Positions 46,510 to 58,849 of a stretch of 64,000 nucleotides of DNA are shown in pieces; the stretch's first letter is position 1, and each line of letters opens with the position of its first letter. The notes beneath the pieces were generated by a model. The model ran no database searches and was not told where the DNA came from. It was given only the letters and a program-made list of their open reading frames with translations. A program made the position numbers and the translations under genes. The stretch comes from Chiridota heheva. Its lineage: Eukaryota > Echinodermata > Holothuroidea > Apodida > Chiridotidae. The stretch is taken from contig JAIGNY010001834.1 of NCBI GenBank assembly GCA_020152595.1, positions 1,083,501 to 1,147,500 of the forward strand, given 5' to 3'.

Positions 46510-47180
46510 ATATTTTGAAAGCATGCATGTATGACAGCAGTATTGCTAATGGCCTGATCCGCCTTTTCCGCCCCTCACCGAATACTTCTTAGATTGATCT
46601 GTATATTACTGGTCACCCCTTTAAATTACTCTTGACCCTCCTTTTCCCTTTTAATTTTGCAAGTTTACATCAAGAGATTTAAAACCAAAATTTAGGAAAT
46701 TTTGATACAAAACCACAAAAATTGGGAAATTAATAGATCATAAATCTCGGAATCAAAAAGATTTAGATCATGATTAGTGAATTGCATAGATCATGATTCA
46801 GATTATTTAATGTTCCAAATAATGTGAAAACAAATAGGGGATATTAGGGGATCCTTAGAATGGTTGCAGAAGTAGCTTCATCATTTCCTTGAATAAAATC
46901 CATAAAATCAAATACATATTATTCAAAATAGCCCAAATTCACACTCGATCTTCAGTCGGGTCAGTGGGCAAGGGCTCCACGTTGTAAGCATTTTCTGGGA
47001 ACCCAAATAAGATTTGCCCCAATTTGGAAATTTGGGTAGCTTGCATATGTTTGGAAGTGTTCTTACAAAATAAACAGGGGAAACTGGTATGCAAAGGTAT
47101 GCAACGTTATTTAGGATGAAAAATCGAAAATTTAGTGTGCCCCGTGTCATCAGTTATCGTTTTGTAATAAAATTGTGTAT
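46510..47180. other. Unassigned AT-rich stretch
   Basis: Contains low-complexity AAAATTNGGAAATT phrases near 46690-46800. No gene or clear element end was found. Confidence 0.35.
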
Positions 47181-47189
47181 GTCATTATA

Positions 47190-47745
47190 GGGACCATGAA
47201 GACGAGAGGGGGGGGGGGGGCACCTTTTACTTTTTTTTCTGTGCAAAAAAATAGATAATATGGCCTGAGAATTTCACCTTTCTGGACAAATTTGAAGGAA
47301 CATTTGGTCAAATTATTTGAAATTTTGGTGAAATATGTCAACATATTTCCCCAAAATTGACAAAAAGTTCTTCAAACTTGCCTAAAAATGAAGAAAATTT
47401 TCCAAAATTGAAAGAAAATTGCCAAAAATGAAGGAAATTTCTTTAAAAATTCAGAAAATTTCCTGAAAATGAAGGTAAAATTTAAGGAAAAGCTGGTAAA
47501 ATTATTTGAAATATTAGTCAAATTTCTAGAAAATTGACATTTCCTCAAAATGGAAGAAAATTGCCTTGCAATGAAGGATAATTTCCTAAAATTATCAAAC
47601 AATTCATCGAAATTTTAAGGAAAGTGCCCAAAAATTAATGAAATTTCATGATTACCAGAAACGTCAGTGATGGAACTAATTCCCTCCCCCCCCCCTCCCC
47701 TTTCACCATCTGAGAGGTAACCCTTCCTAGGCCTCTGCCTAACAC
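47190..47745 (-). repeat. AT-rich degenerate array with hAT-like terminus
   Basis: Minus-oriented copy of the family: a G run at 47208-47220, (AAATTTTCCNAAAATGAAGG) blocks at 47330-47645, a C run at 47687-47700, then GAGAGGTAACCCTTCCTAGGCCTCTGCC. The end matches GAGAGGTGACCCTTCCTACGCCCCTG at 10900-10922. Confidence 0.55.
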
Positions 47746-47749
47746 TATA

Positions 47750-48715
47750 TGTACCAATTAGGTTGAGAGTTAGTTAGTACATGATTTAATATGAATGTGA
47801 TGGTGCCTTTTATTTTCGTTATTTGTACTTCTTGAGCTCCCGCCCCCCTTCTCCTCCCACCTCAAAAATTGCTCCGCTGTCCTTGCACCACGTTTTGAAC
47901 ACAAGAAAATCGGAATTAAAGGATTAGTTCAGTGGTTAAGCAAGTCCATCTGATATGAAAGAGGACATCAAAAGAAACAAAATCGCCAATGACAAAATCT
48001 TGTTCCATTAAGGAGCTGCTCATGTTTAATGTCTCATTTGTGCAGAAATGACTGAAACCAGACTAATTGTGGTGTCACAACTTTTCAATCCTCGAAGAAG
48101 TTTTGTATTCTATTATATTTCTTCTTGAGAATATGTGACTTAAAAACCATTAGACATATCACAATCTAGTTATATTTTACCACTTAAAGAGAGTTTGAAG
48201 AAACAAATTCAACTAGTAAAAAAGTGATATTTTTACTTTCCCTGATATACTTTAATACTTAAAGTGAAGAAGAGGGCGCACTTCCTAAACAGTAGGATTT
48301 CCACGCAAGTCATTTATACGCAAATTAAATTAAGCTTGAATGTGTTTTTAGCGAAATAAGCAATTGAAATAGTTTCTACCAAGATTTTGTTTTCTTTTAA
48401 AGTCTTCTTTGATATAGGATAGATTTGCCTGATCATGTGAACCACTAATTCTGTTTGTATTTTTCAATTACTTTTTATTATAATTTCACAGACAACAATT
48501 TATAACTACTACATATAAAATTTAAACTATATCAATATATTATAGCATAATAGGAAAATTCACAGCATATGATTATTGGCTTTTATGCCACATCACATAA
48601 ACTTCAACTTACATTACCTATCATGCTTCATGAATAGCTGAAGGCGTGGTATGTTAAGGAAAACTATAAAGTTTATTACCGTTAATTATTGAAACAACAC
48701 ATCATTATATAATAC
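47750..48715. other. Unassigned stretch
   Basis: AT-rich with no credible frame. Nothing recognised. Confidence 0.35.
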
Positions 48716-48717
48716 AC

Positions 48718-48990
48718 AGTAGCATAGCTTAAGGAGGGGGGGGGGGTTGCCTCTTGGCCAGAAATTTCCAAAAAGGTGGAAAATTTGCACAATATAAATT
48801 CTTTATTATGTTGGATTGTTTTGGTGATGCTGATGATAACGATCGGCAATTCAGTGTTCAGTTGATAACTTTTTCCTCAAAATTTCCGAAGGTTTTCCTA
48901 AAAATTCTGAAGTATTTCCTCCAAATATTCGACTTTTTTCTCAAACTTTCTAAAGTTTTTCCTCAAATATTCAAAGTTTTTCATCTTAGA
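48718..48990 (+). repeat. Short copy of hAT-headed AT-rich family
   Basis: Starts CAGTAGCATAGCTTAAGG followed by a G run (48736-48747), then TTTTCCTCAAANTTTC blocks of about 25 bp up to 48985. The far terminus is not clear, possibly disrupted by the adjacent SINE. Confidence 0.45.
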
Positions 48991-49012
48991 TATTGGGACC
49001 TGCAAGTTAGCA

Positions 49013-49182
49013 TAGCATAGCAAGGTTTAATGTCCTGAAAGCATCCAGTGCTGGACAGTATATCAAGACGGCCACTGCCTTTGATAACCAGTTGTGAACT
49101 CACTAAGTGCAGACCCACCGGGATACGAAGCCGGGACGTGCGGGTGAGAGGACAAAACACTAACCACTACCACACGGGGTGT
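49013..49182 (-). mobile_element. tRNA-derived SINE
   Basis: The minus strand starts GTGTGGTAGTGGTTAGTG (A-box-like) with GGCTTCGTATCCC (B-box-like) downstream, then CACAACTGGTTATCAAAGGC, the segment shared with the SINEs at 51931 and 21445. The 3' part differs from those two, so it may be a subfamily. Confidence 0.7.
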
Positions 49183-49189
49183 TAATGGT

Positions 49190-50650
49190 AAAATGCGAAT
49201 GGCGACCAAGCATAACATACTTTTAGTTTGAATATATCGTCATGAGCACAAGCAAATTTTGTACTCGTGAACAAGTACGAGTATGTTATGGATTCAACTA
49301 CTACAAGTCTGATGCAATGATTAGACCCTGTACCGCATCTTGACCACAAGAGTATTATTATAATTGTTATGTTATTTATTCCCCTTACTACACCCCAGCC
49401 TATAAATAAGACATACAGCACTGGTAGACCCACAGTCATGATGTGGATTCGTCAAGACTATGGACTTACCAATATAATGTATCACAACATCCATCTAATT
49501 CATATTTACATGAAATCTAGATCGACAACTTTCTTAAACCCTATTTGTAGATTTTTGGATCACATATAAAGCAAATCATATTTCTATTAATTTCCAATGT
49601 GTGCAACTTTTTTTACAATTAGTTAAATTTACAAAGTAAAAGAACACTGGACGTGCGGTGCATTAGGAAGCATGGCATTAAAAATCCTCAATTTTAACTG
49701 GACCTGGGTGATCCTAAAAATAAATGTTTCTCCCGGCCTGGTATTTGCAGGCCCCGACAGCAGTCACAATTTATATAAACAAGATCATTAGCACCAAATA
49801 ACTTAAGAAAGGTCCTATAGTGATAGTTTAAGTTAGCCCCAAGCCTGATCAGAGGAATGCACTGAAACAACCGTCTTCTTAGGATGGTTTCAAGTTAATG
49901 ATCAAAACGCAATGGCTTGATTCACCAGAAATGCACCAGCAATTGGTGAAGGTCTTCAGACTAAGAATGGCCAGCGCTTTGCCATTGTGCCGATATGAGT
50001 TCCAATGTGACACAAAAACGTGCGTGAAGATCTGTAGAATTTCAATTTCTTAAAAACAATCAGCCATTTTCTATGATGCTTCCACATTTATTCTTTCATT
50101 CCATTTGAAATTATACAATCTTGATCTTTACAACCGTGATGATATCGACAAAATTCATAACTGACCTACAAACAAAACAAATATGAACTTGGTAGAATCT
50201 TGATTCCTTAATGATTTTAATAATCGGTCCAATTTTAAATGATTCTTAACGATTTTGTGCAAATTTATTTTTGTTATTTATTTTTGTTAGTTAATGCATT
50301 GAATTGCATTTACATTTTCACAAATTTACAACCAAATTTCCACAGAACTTAAAGTTGAAACAATTTTATAGCTTTGATAATTCAAATGAAATGAAGAGTA
50401 GCAAGGCAGAAGTTTCATATCATGACCTCTCCATGAGTTAGCGTTGCAGATTTTGTTGAAAGTTCCAGCTACTTGATAGGAATGGGAGAATACCATTGCT
50501 AAAATATAATTGCTAATGAAAGAAATTGTATTAAGAAGTTTGTCTCCAAAGTGAAATACGTGGCAACATCGAATGTACAGATGTATAAGAATTCGTAAAT
50601 GATTACATTGCGGATGAGCACATACTGAGGTTTCCTCCAAACCACGTAGT
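49190..50650. other. Unassigned stretch
   Basis: The minus strand around 49740-49860 weakly resembles a degraded LINE C-terminus, but this is not strong enough to call. The rest is AT-rich without features. Confidence 0.3.
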
Positions 50651-50657
50651 AATTGAA

Positions 50658-51300
50658 GATGGTGAAACTAGGGATATTGGTGAAACCAGGGATGCTGGTG
50701 AAACCAGGGATGCTGGTGAAACCAGGGATGCTGGTGAAACCAGGGATGCTGGTGAAACCAGGGATGCTGGTGAAACCAGGAATGCTGGTGAAACCAGGGA
50801 TGCTGGTGAAACCAGGGATGCTGGTGAAACCAGGGATGCTGGTGAAACCAGGGATGCTGGTGAAACCAGGGATGCTGGTGAAACCAGGGATGCTGGTAAA
50901 ACCAGGGATGCTGGTGAAACCAGGAGTGCTGGTGAAACCAGGGATGCTGGTAAAACCAGGAATGCTGGTGAAACCAGGGATGCTGGTGAAACCAGGGATG
51001 CTGGTGAAACCAGGGATATTAATGGGGAAACCAGGAAAATTGATGGTGAAACCAGGGATATTAATGGTGAAACCAGGGATATTAATGGTGAAACCAGGGA
51101 TAGTAATGGTGAAACCAGGGATATTAATGGTGAAACCAGGGATAATCGTGGTTAAACCAGGGATAATCGTGGTGAAACCAGGGATAATCGTGGTGAAACC
51201 AGGGATAATTGTGGTAAAACTAGGGATAGTGGTGAAACCAGGGATAGTGGTGATACCAGGGATAATCGTGGTAAAACCAGAGATAGTGGCGAAAGCAGGG
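50658..51300. repeat. 18-bp minisatellite, ~35 units
   Basis: GGTGAAACCAGGGATGCT repeats almost perfectly to 51010, then drifts to GGTGAAACCAGGGATATTAAT and GGTGAAACCAGGGATAATCGT (21 bp). The plus-strand frame from 50659 is open for about 250 codons with a KPGMLV hexapeptide period, but it depends wholly on the repeat and shows no signal for expression. Confidence 0.95.
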
Positions 51301-51419
51301 ATACAAATAATGATAATGCATACTTGTTATGCGTCAGTATCTATCAAAAGTGATGCTCATGGCGCAGCGACAACAATTTATGCAAAACAATGTGTACAAA
51401 AAAGTAATAATACTTAAGA

Positions 51420-53110
51420 ATGCTGCAAAATACATACATACAAGAACAAATATAAGCCTAAAATCGAACAGAATCAGAACACATGAGGAATGTCTTTAAT
51501 GATGATTTGAAGGGTTTAAGGGAAGGACTAAGTTTGACGTTGTCTGGAAGTCTGTTTTATAGAAAGGGGGCAGCAGAAGAAAATGAACGTTTACCCCATG
51601 TTCTAGAAGTACGTGGAATAGCTAATTGAAATTTGAAATTAGAATGCATGAACTGGCGGGGAGACTTATATGGGATTAAAAGATCAGAAATGTATGTGGG
51701 AGATAATGCATGAGTAGACTTATACACAAAAACAAGTATTTTAAAAACAATTCTATGATGAATGGGTAGCCAGTGTAAATTCCTTCAAATGGGAGTAATG
51801 TGTTCATTTGGTTTACTTAGGGTAACAATCCTGGCAGCAATATTTTGTGAGCAGGAGAGACGTTTGATTTGATTGGCTGGGAGACCATACAAAAAAGAGT
51901 TACCCATATCAAGGCGGGAAGAGACAAAAGTGGTGTAGCGGTTATCATACCTGTCTACAGACCACAAGGCCCCGGGTTCGATCCTGGGGTGGGTGGACAC
52001 GCCAGTGCACCACAACTGGTTATCAAAGGCCGTGGACATTGACTTGGTTGTCGATGTTATGTCTGTCCGTACGTCGTACCTGTGTTCTCGTCCGGGTCGT
52101 ATTAAGCGTTTCGTGATAGCATTTGTACTATCATAACCGAATACGCAGGCGACGACCCCGTCATTGTAATTGTGTGTTCAACTCTCTCTCTCTCTCAAAA
52201 GCATGAACTAGTTGTTCAGTGGCAGGCATTGTTAAAGAAAAATTGATTAGTTCTTTGCTACGTAAATGAAATAATGAAGATTTAGAAATTTCAGAGATAT
52301 GGTCAGCCATTGACATATCAGCATCAAAAATGAAAGCCAAGGTTACGAACTTTAGAGGCTACACATACTTGAGCATTACCAATTTGAAGAAAAGGGAGGT
52401 TGATTTTGTTACGCTGACGTTTGGAACCAAGAACAATAAATTCTGTTTTATCATCATTTAACTTTAAAAAGTTGGAGGACATCCACTTGCGTATTTCAAC
52501 GATACAAAATTCAAGTTTATGTAGTGCAATATTTGTTTCAGCTTGATTGGGATTAAACGAAATATATGATTGTGTGTCATCAGCATACAAGTGGTAATGA
52601 AGATCATGTTTACATAGAATTTTACCAATAGAACTAGTATAAATGGAAAACAAAATTGGACCGAGTACACTCCCCTGCAGCACACCAGTATGCAAGCTTA
52701 GATGGTGAAGAAGTTTTATCATTAATTTGTACACATTGTGATCTGTTAGTTAGATAGGACATGAACCATTGTAATATAGTTCCATTAAAACCAATATTTT
52801 AAAGATGATTGATTAACAGGCCACGATCCACAGAGTCGAAGGCAGCGGATAAATCAAGAAGGACAAGGGCAACAAATCCACCTTTATACATTACTGCAAG
52901 AATGTCATGATAGTGGTAAAACAAATGAGTTGGCCCTAGTAATCATTCCAAAACATTGCACAATTTTTGTAGAGGTTTGATAGGAAAGGAATGACTGATT
53001 AACTAATTGGAAATTCTTCCATCTTGCAATGTTGTAATGATTCCATCTCTGCCTGTATCGCGTAAGTTTGTCTTTTCTAAGGCAGGTGTCAGTGCCCTTT
53101 TAAAGAATTT
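51420..53110 (-). pseudogene. LINE (CR1/jockey-like) reverse transcriptase, disrupted
   Basis: Minus-strand reading has the RT motifs in order: the fingers region near 53100-53000, motif A (LLDLSAAFDSVD) near 52830, [10 protein letters not shown] near 52680, the YADD catalytic box near 52585, then the thumb and C-terminal WLPIHHRIVFKI block near 51770. It contains a stop near 52795 and a frameshift before GVLQG. A SINE (51931-52195) interrupts it. Length and motif set fit a 5'-truncated, dead non-LTR element. Confidence 0.85.
51931..52195 (+). mobile_element. tRNA-derived SINE nested in a LINE
   Basis: The head TGGTGTAGCGGTTATCATAC with B box GGTTCGATCC is tRNA-like. The body contains CACCACAACTGGTTATCAAA and the tail is (CT)n. 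CAAAAG occurs on both sides (51925-51930 and 52196-52201), and removing the SINE plus one copy restores the LINE reading frame exactly (VHAFVSSRLDMGNS). Confidence 0.93.
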
Positions 53111-53139
53111 CTTAGTTGAGGGGGTGGGGCAAAACACAA

Positions 53140-53240
53140 AATCCCCTCCCCCTTCCCCTACCCCTCCCCCTTCCCCCTCCCCCTCCCCCTCCCCTCCCCT
53201 CCCCTCCCCTCCCCTCCCCTCCCCTTCCTCTTCCCTCCAC
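53140..53240. repeat. Polypyrimidine (CCCCT)n tract
   Basis: About 90 bp of CCCCTCCCCT/CCCCTTCCCC repeats, followed by a short (CA)n. It immediately precedes an AT-rich array at 53255-53450 of the family described at 32340. Confidence 0.9.
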
Positions 53241-53254
53241 ACACACACACTCTA

Positions 53255-53450
53255 AAATTCTCTTTCATTTTGGGGTAGTTTTTTTTTATTTCCGGGATAA
53301 TTTTTTTTAATTATCAGAACATTTTTGGGAAATTATGTTCATTTTCAGGAATTTTTTCGCCAATTTTCGGGTAATTTCTTTCATTTCTGGACAATTTTCT
53401 TTGATTTTAGAAACATTTTTGGTAATTTTCTTTCCTTTTTTAAGAAAATA
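53255..53450 (+). repeat. AT-rich degenerate array
   Basis: TTTCATTTTGGGGTAGTTTT and AATTTTCGGGTAATTTCTTT blocks of about 25 bp, same family as 32340, 33150 and the reverse copies. Confidence 0.5.
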
Positions 53451-53454
53451 AGAA

Positions 53455-56400
53455 GTTGAATTTGTTTGATTACATATATATTAGGGACCAATCGGGGGAG
53501 GGGAATGCTAAACTGGGGGTCACTTTGCTGAGTGGGGTCCATGGTCCCCCCCCCCAACTTAGTGTGATATATACACACAAAAAAAAGGCCTTGACACGTG
53601 TTCCTGAACTCATATCATGGATTTTTCAGTGTAAGTCTTGTTTAAAAAGTTCCTTATGCTTTTTGTAAGTAGCAAACTTAACAATGACAGCCCTCAACAG
53701 ATAACAACATGATAACAATTAAACATCTGATAGCATCACATCTATCTTATGTCATTATGCAAAGTGGAAAATCTTTACAAAATATAACATAAGATTAGGT
53801 CAGTGGTCAAGAATATTTATCGCATTTGTAAAAGGGCTTTAATATAAAAAAAATCAAAAGTAGTAATGGCTGGTGTAGCAAGTCTGTTATTGGTGGCGCC
53901 CCTATCTTCAATTTCTTATCAAATTCTAAAGACAATTTAATACCTTTTTGACTATTCCAATTACGTTTGTTCAAAGGTTTTCCAGATGGTAAATTATAAT
54001 TACCTTTACGAAATTCTGTGTGATTACTTTTCGGGTTTATCAAATGAATGCTTTTACAGTAAGCCACTTTTTAAAGAATAAAGGAATATATACTTTGAGG
54101 AATCTGAGAATGTGACGTCACAGCTAAATTCTGACTTTAGTTGTTTCTACACAAATGATACAGAACTTGAAAATTTACTACCTCCTTAACATAAAAATAT
54201 GATTGTTTAATGCTTTCTCCATGACCCGTTTTGTTCCTTCGAAGCCTCCCTTCCATAAAAGATAAACTCGCTCGACTACTGAACTAATATTTTGATTTGG
54301 GGTTAAATAAACTTAACTATTGTAATTGCTTCATCATCGAAAACAAGACAAAATAAAGTTACTTTTGACAATATTCAATTCTAAAGTTTGTATTACCGTA
54401 GTAAAATTACAACAACAACAAACTTAAAAAGCATATTTAAAAGTCGTCACCAACTTTATCGAAGAAAGCAAAACTTGTCCTTATCTTTTAGTCTAATATT
54501 TAAATAACAATTTTTAAGATCAATGAACATCACTACAGCGTAACATAAAATGTTCAAGATGAATCAGAGATGAGCTTGAATATAGGTGACTGTAGGCTAT
54601 GAAGAACAAAATTCTTGCTCTCAGCAATATCTTAGAAGGAAAGAAAAAACGTGTACTGGTCCACAGCAGGCCTGGATCCAGAGAGTGCCTGAATTTTAAC
54701 CGGAGCAAAGTTGGCAATGACCATTTGCATACTGCTTACGAGCAGTGGCTCAGCGTTTAGGAGTCATGGTTGTATGCGAATGGTATACCGAGTATCAATA
54801 AACTTAATAGCTTAATCATGTAATCTTTAAAAAACCAATACATTTTCATAATTATTTCACATTTTTAAATGAAAGTTAAAACTAAGAAAATAAAAAAACT
54901 TGAAACTATTCAAATCCATTCCTTCAAAATCAAAAGATCTAACGCTTAAATATTAAAAGATATTTTGCTAAACATAAAAAGATCATTCGGTTAAACATCA
55001 AGAATTAGTGCAAAAATAGTACATAGACGATGATCAAAGAGAGCAATCAACAGATGGGGTAAGTTGTTCATGAACCTGGCTGTAGATGGCCGTAGACCAT
55101 AAAGAACACAATTCTTACTCCCAACAATATCTCAGAAGGGAAAAAAAAAGTTTCATAGGCGTTTTCTGATGAATGTTTACGTTATCATCTTTTCTAGGGT
55201 ACCATTAACCAGTTTTGTTCTGAAAGAGAAACATGAACAAGTATATCACTAATTGGTGATCAATATTCAAGAAAGTCATGCATGGGCAAAATAGCCGGAT
55301 GTAAAAGTGAAATCAAGTAAAAGAGAAAATAAGCACATTTTTCTTCACTTTTGTTTTGTTAGGATCATAGTGAGGCCCTTTTGATGTTAGTCCGTAAGCG
55401 TTAGCTTAATTATAAGTATGTGATAATATCAACGTTGAAAGAAATAAGAAAGCAATTTCTATATATTTTACAACTTGAGCTGAAGATCACGATGGATCGG
55501 GGCACTTGATCTCAAATTAATGCTTAATTAAGACGACGGAAATATCTTCCAATTTAGTATGTGACATATCACCTTCGACATGTCAAGCCGCAAATGTGGA
55601 TCTAAAATATATATTGTTTAAACGATTGAGAAAGGCAGGTTAAGTTCATTACTAGGGACTGATTATTTTATTGCTTGGGAAGATATTTATCTTCTTAATT
55701 ATCATGATTTCAGTTCATTGCTTGGATTCAAGTCTTATTTTCTCGAAATCTGCGATTATTAAATATAGCTAGGGGTCCCTCGAAAATAGCTAGGGGGCTC
55801 ATCCTCCTGAGCCACCCCCTCTTCTACACCACTGCACAATACCACACGTACATGCAACTTATATATCTATTTCTAATCGATTGCATAGTCGATTTTGATG
55901 ACGTGTGTGAGTCCTGCTTCTGTACTTTTTGACGTCATTGCGATGTAATTTGAGACAAGACTTGCCTCTTTAATTCATGCAATTACAGTTTGGTTGATTC
56001 AGGCTTTGACTAAAATAGGCCTAGTTACGTTTTAGCGGTTCTTTCATGCCAGTATTGTGCCCCGACATCTACGACATTGCTACTTCCAGCGCCCTCACTC
56101 AATATTTCTTAAATAATGTACACGCTGTATCCGCTTGAACCATTCACGAAATGTACTCCGTATGTATAATTGTACACTGTATGTATGGAGTGTGAGGACA
56201 GTGATGCGTACATTTTCGGTGGCCTTGAGATTTTCGACTTTTTAACATGTGGAAAACCGAACATAGCTGATGTAAGGACGCGAATCTTTCATGTGTTTTC
56301 CGGAGTTGACCTTAGCTTGTTAATCTTATATATAACAGCGTGAACGTAATGACACCATTCTTATAATATGATTCATCTAAGACCAGGAGTCTTGCAGTAG

Positions 56401-57555
56401 GAGAACATTTCAAGGGTCGAAACTTATGAAGGCGACTCTCTGTGACGTCAACACAGTCACTCTTAGAAATAATAGAAATAATGAGACATGGCACTTTTTG
56501 AACATTTTATCTATTATCATTCATGAAATGTCAATAGTGATTTTAAGCAATAACAGTAGATGTAAGCCTACGCGCGGTTTCCATATGCGTTGAATTACGT
56601 AACATATAAAGCCCGTGAGCGGCACCTTTTGCTCCTTCATTCATCTCCAACTTAGTATTATTATGTGGCACTAGTCTGCTAGTAGGGCTGGTTAACACGT
56701 TAGTACATTTGTGCATTTTGTACTTCTTATTCTATTTTATTTTGTTTGCCAAGTTGTTTGCGCTTCCCGATAGTCAATCAAAAGCTATAAATAATCCTTT
56801 TCAAGTGTGTGTCATATTTGCACTGAGACTTGCTGAAGCATATCATTTAGTTACACATCGATCATATGATGCCGTTCATAGGAACATTTTACAAATGATA
56901 CCAGTTTGTTCAAATCCAAAATAATGATATAGCGTAAGAAATCACCCCGATGTAATACATAATTGGATTAATCGTTATAGTACCACAGTGTGAATTGTCC
57001 AGGAAAAGTAAGTCCTTTTTCAATTATACTCATTGGTTTTTCAGCAAAAGTATAGTTTAAATTAGCAACATTTCTCTTTTCATTTGAATAACATAGCCTC
57101 TTTAACGTAGCTTGTTGAAAAGAGCCCCATTACATAAACAGGTACATGTACACGTTAGCTATAGTAAGTTTTAATGGGTTAGTTGTCTCATACCAGTTGG
57201 CTCTCTTAAATTATTGCTTTAAGATTAAGATAAAATAAAATCAATTTCAGGTTATGTTTGTCCAATATGAGTTGGTTATATATATTTTAAGATTACGATC
57301 AAATACAATTTCAGGTGACAGAAAACACAACGCTTTTGTTACGGACCATGATCTTTTCATTTTGATATATTCATATTTAATTCCAAAATTGTTTATTAAT
57401 GACTGATAAATTCCTTTCACCAAAAAGTAAACATATTCATTACGTCACTAATGTGACTGAAATATGGTCACATCGTCATCACAATCGGTAGACGAAAGTA
57501 TGCGGATTTTGTGGTTTATTGCTCAATTGACCAAGTTATTGTCATCTTTAAGTAG
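53455..57555. other. Long unassigned stretch
   Basis: No exon with homology was recognised. A ~75-bp segment (AAGAACAAAATTCTTGCTCT type) is duplicated at 54575-54650 and 55080-55150. Three TGACGTCA palindromes (CRE-like) lie at 54113, 55930 and 56443, and CATATAAAGCCC at about 56604 is TATA-like, so a promoter of an unseen downstream gene is possible but unsupported. Confidence 0.35.
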
Positions 57556-57559
57556 GAAA

Positions 57560-58108
57560 GACGTTGACAGTTCGGAAGCAGCCCGAAAAACTGGGGCCTT
57601 TGAAATCCCCCCAAAATTGGGTACTTTTATGCATTACGTCATCGCATGAGCCTACACATTGACTATCCTACACTAAACATATGGGGTTTCTCATTTTTCG
57701 CTCCGGATTGTCCAAAATTTCAATAAATATCCTACAATTTTGGAGACAGATAGTAAATAGATATTAACAACTTTTTGCTGCTGTTTTATTAAATTCACCG
57801 TCGCAATTTTAAAAAAATGAACAAAACAGACTGCCTATAATCTGTTTTATTAATTTTCTCAGAAAGGCAACCGTGAATTAAAAAAAGCAGCGGCAAAAAG
57901 TTTTAAATATCTATTTACTATCAGTCTCCAAAATTTCAGGATATCCATTGAAATTTTAGGCAATCCGGAGCGGAAAATGAGAAACCTCATATGTTTAGTG
58001 TGGGCTAGTCAAGTGTGTAGGCTCATGCAATGACGTAATACATAAAAGTACCCAATTTTTTGGGTATTTTAAAGTACCCAGATTTTTGGCTTGTTCCCGA
58101 ACTGGTTG
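57560..58108. repeat. ~540-bp imperfect palindrome (fold-back element)
   Basis: Sequence reads outward symmetrically from a 10-nt loop (57831-57840) bordered by AAAACAGA and TCTGTTTT. Paired landmarks include CTATTTACTATC, CAATCCGGAGCG, GAGAAACC, ATATGTTTAG, GTAGGCTCATGC, TGACGTAAT and GTACCCAATTTT. Arms are about 265 bp, with more mismatches near the centre and the outer ends. Probably a fold-back MITE; no target duplication was defined. Confidence 0.88.
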
Positions 58109-58565
58109 AATTACGATGTATGTTTGGAATATTTTGTTGTAATTTTTACAGGGACCGAAATTACGAGAAATTCGATTGCCTAACAAACTTAAGCGTACCA
58201 AGCGTACTAAGCATTATACACCTTTTTCATGTCCGTACCCATAGTCATATTGAGCCTAAGTGTGTTTATTACGATTTTGACGTTGGATTCTGTAACGATA
58301 TACCTGACGTTGTTTAAGAGCAGGACCTACAATCTTGGACAAAATTGTTGTTTCGTTCTTAACTTAAGCCCCTTGTACCCGCCTCTATGTTGGATTGTGA
58401 AAAGGATCATTCGGGACACTTTCGTTTCAAGAAACATTGAAATTCCTATTCCTCTTTCTTCATCTTCTTCTTTTACACCGGAATTCAAAAAGCGCATGCT
58501 CAAATGTAATGTTTGAGGAAAGAAGTTCAGGGGGCGTGGTTTGGAATCAAGTCCCACCCCGTTTT
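58109..58565. other. Unassigned stretch
   Basis: Short open frames on both strands, none with recognisable homology. Confidence 0.3.
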
Positions 58566-58569
58566 TAAC

Positions 58570-58830
58570 GCGCAGTTTTGTCCTGTCATTCCCCCGTTGA
58601 CGCCATTTTCCCATTAAAAACGTAGTTTTGTCCGATTATTCCCACGATTAAGCCCCCGTAGGCCCCTTTTTTCGCATTATAGCGCAGTTCTGTCCTGTCA
58701 TTCCCCGTAAGACGCCATTTTCCCGTTACAAACGTAGTTTTGACCGATTATTCCCACAATGAAGCCCCCGTAGACTCCCGTATTTCACATTAAAGCGCAG
58801 TTCTGTCTTGTCTTTCCCCGTTAGACGCCA
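58570..58830. repeat. 112-113-bp tandem repeat, ~2.3 copies
   Basis: CGCAGTTNTGTCCTGTCATT recurs at 58571, 58683 and 58796. Units also share GACGCCATTTTCCC, CGTAGTTTTG, CCGATTATTCCCAC and AAGCCCCCGTAG. Confidence 0.9.
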
Positions 58831-58849
58831 TCTTTGTCCTCTTAAATGA

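Noticed and set aside
49740-49990. Possible LINE C-terminus on the minus strand
   Set aside because: Only a short, weak resemblance with stops, not enough to call.
50653-51417. 254-codon frame with KPGMLV repeats
   Set aside because: It is an 18-bp minisatellite artefact with no splice, promoter or domain support.
52000-52020. True tRNA gene near the GGTTCGATCC motif (51977)
   Set aside because: The head lacks a full cloverleaf and is followed by a SINE body and (CT)n tail with target duplication, so it is a SINE.
56709-56924. Frame starting with a hydrophobic signal-peptide-like stretch (CILYFLFYFILFAKLFALP)
   Set aside because: The first codon is TTG, no ATG opens it and no homology was recognised. 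Retained only as a remark on a possible promoter region.
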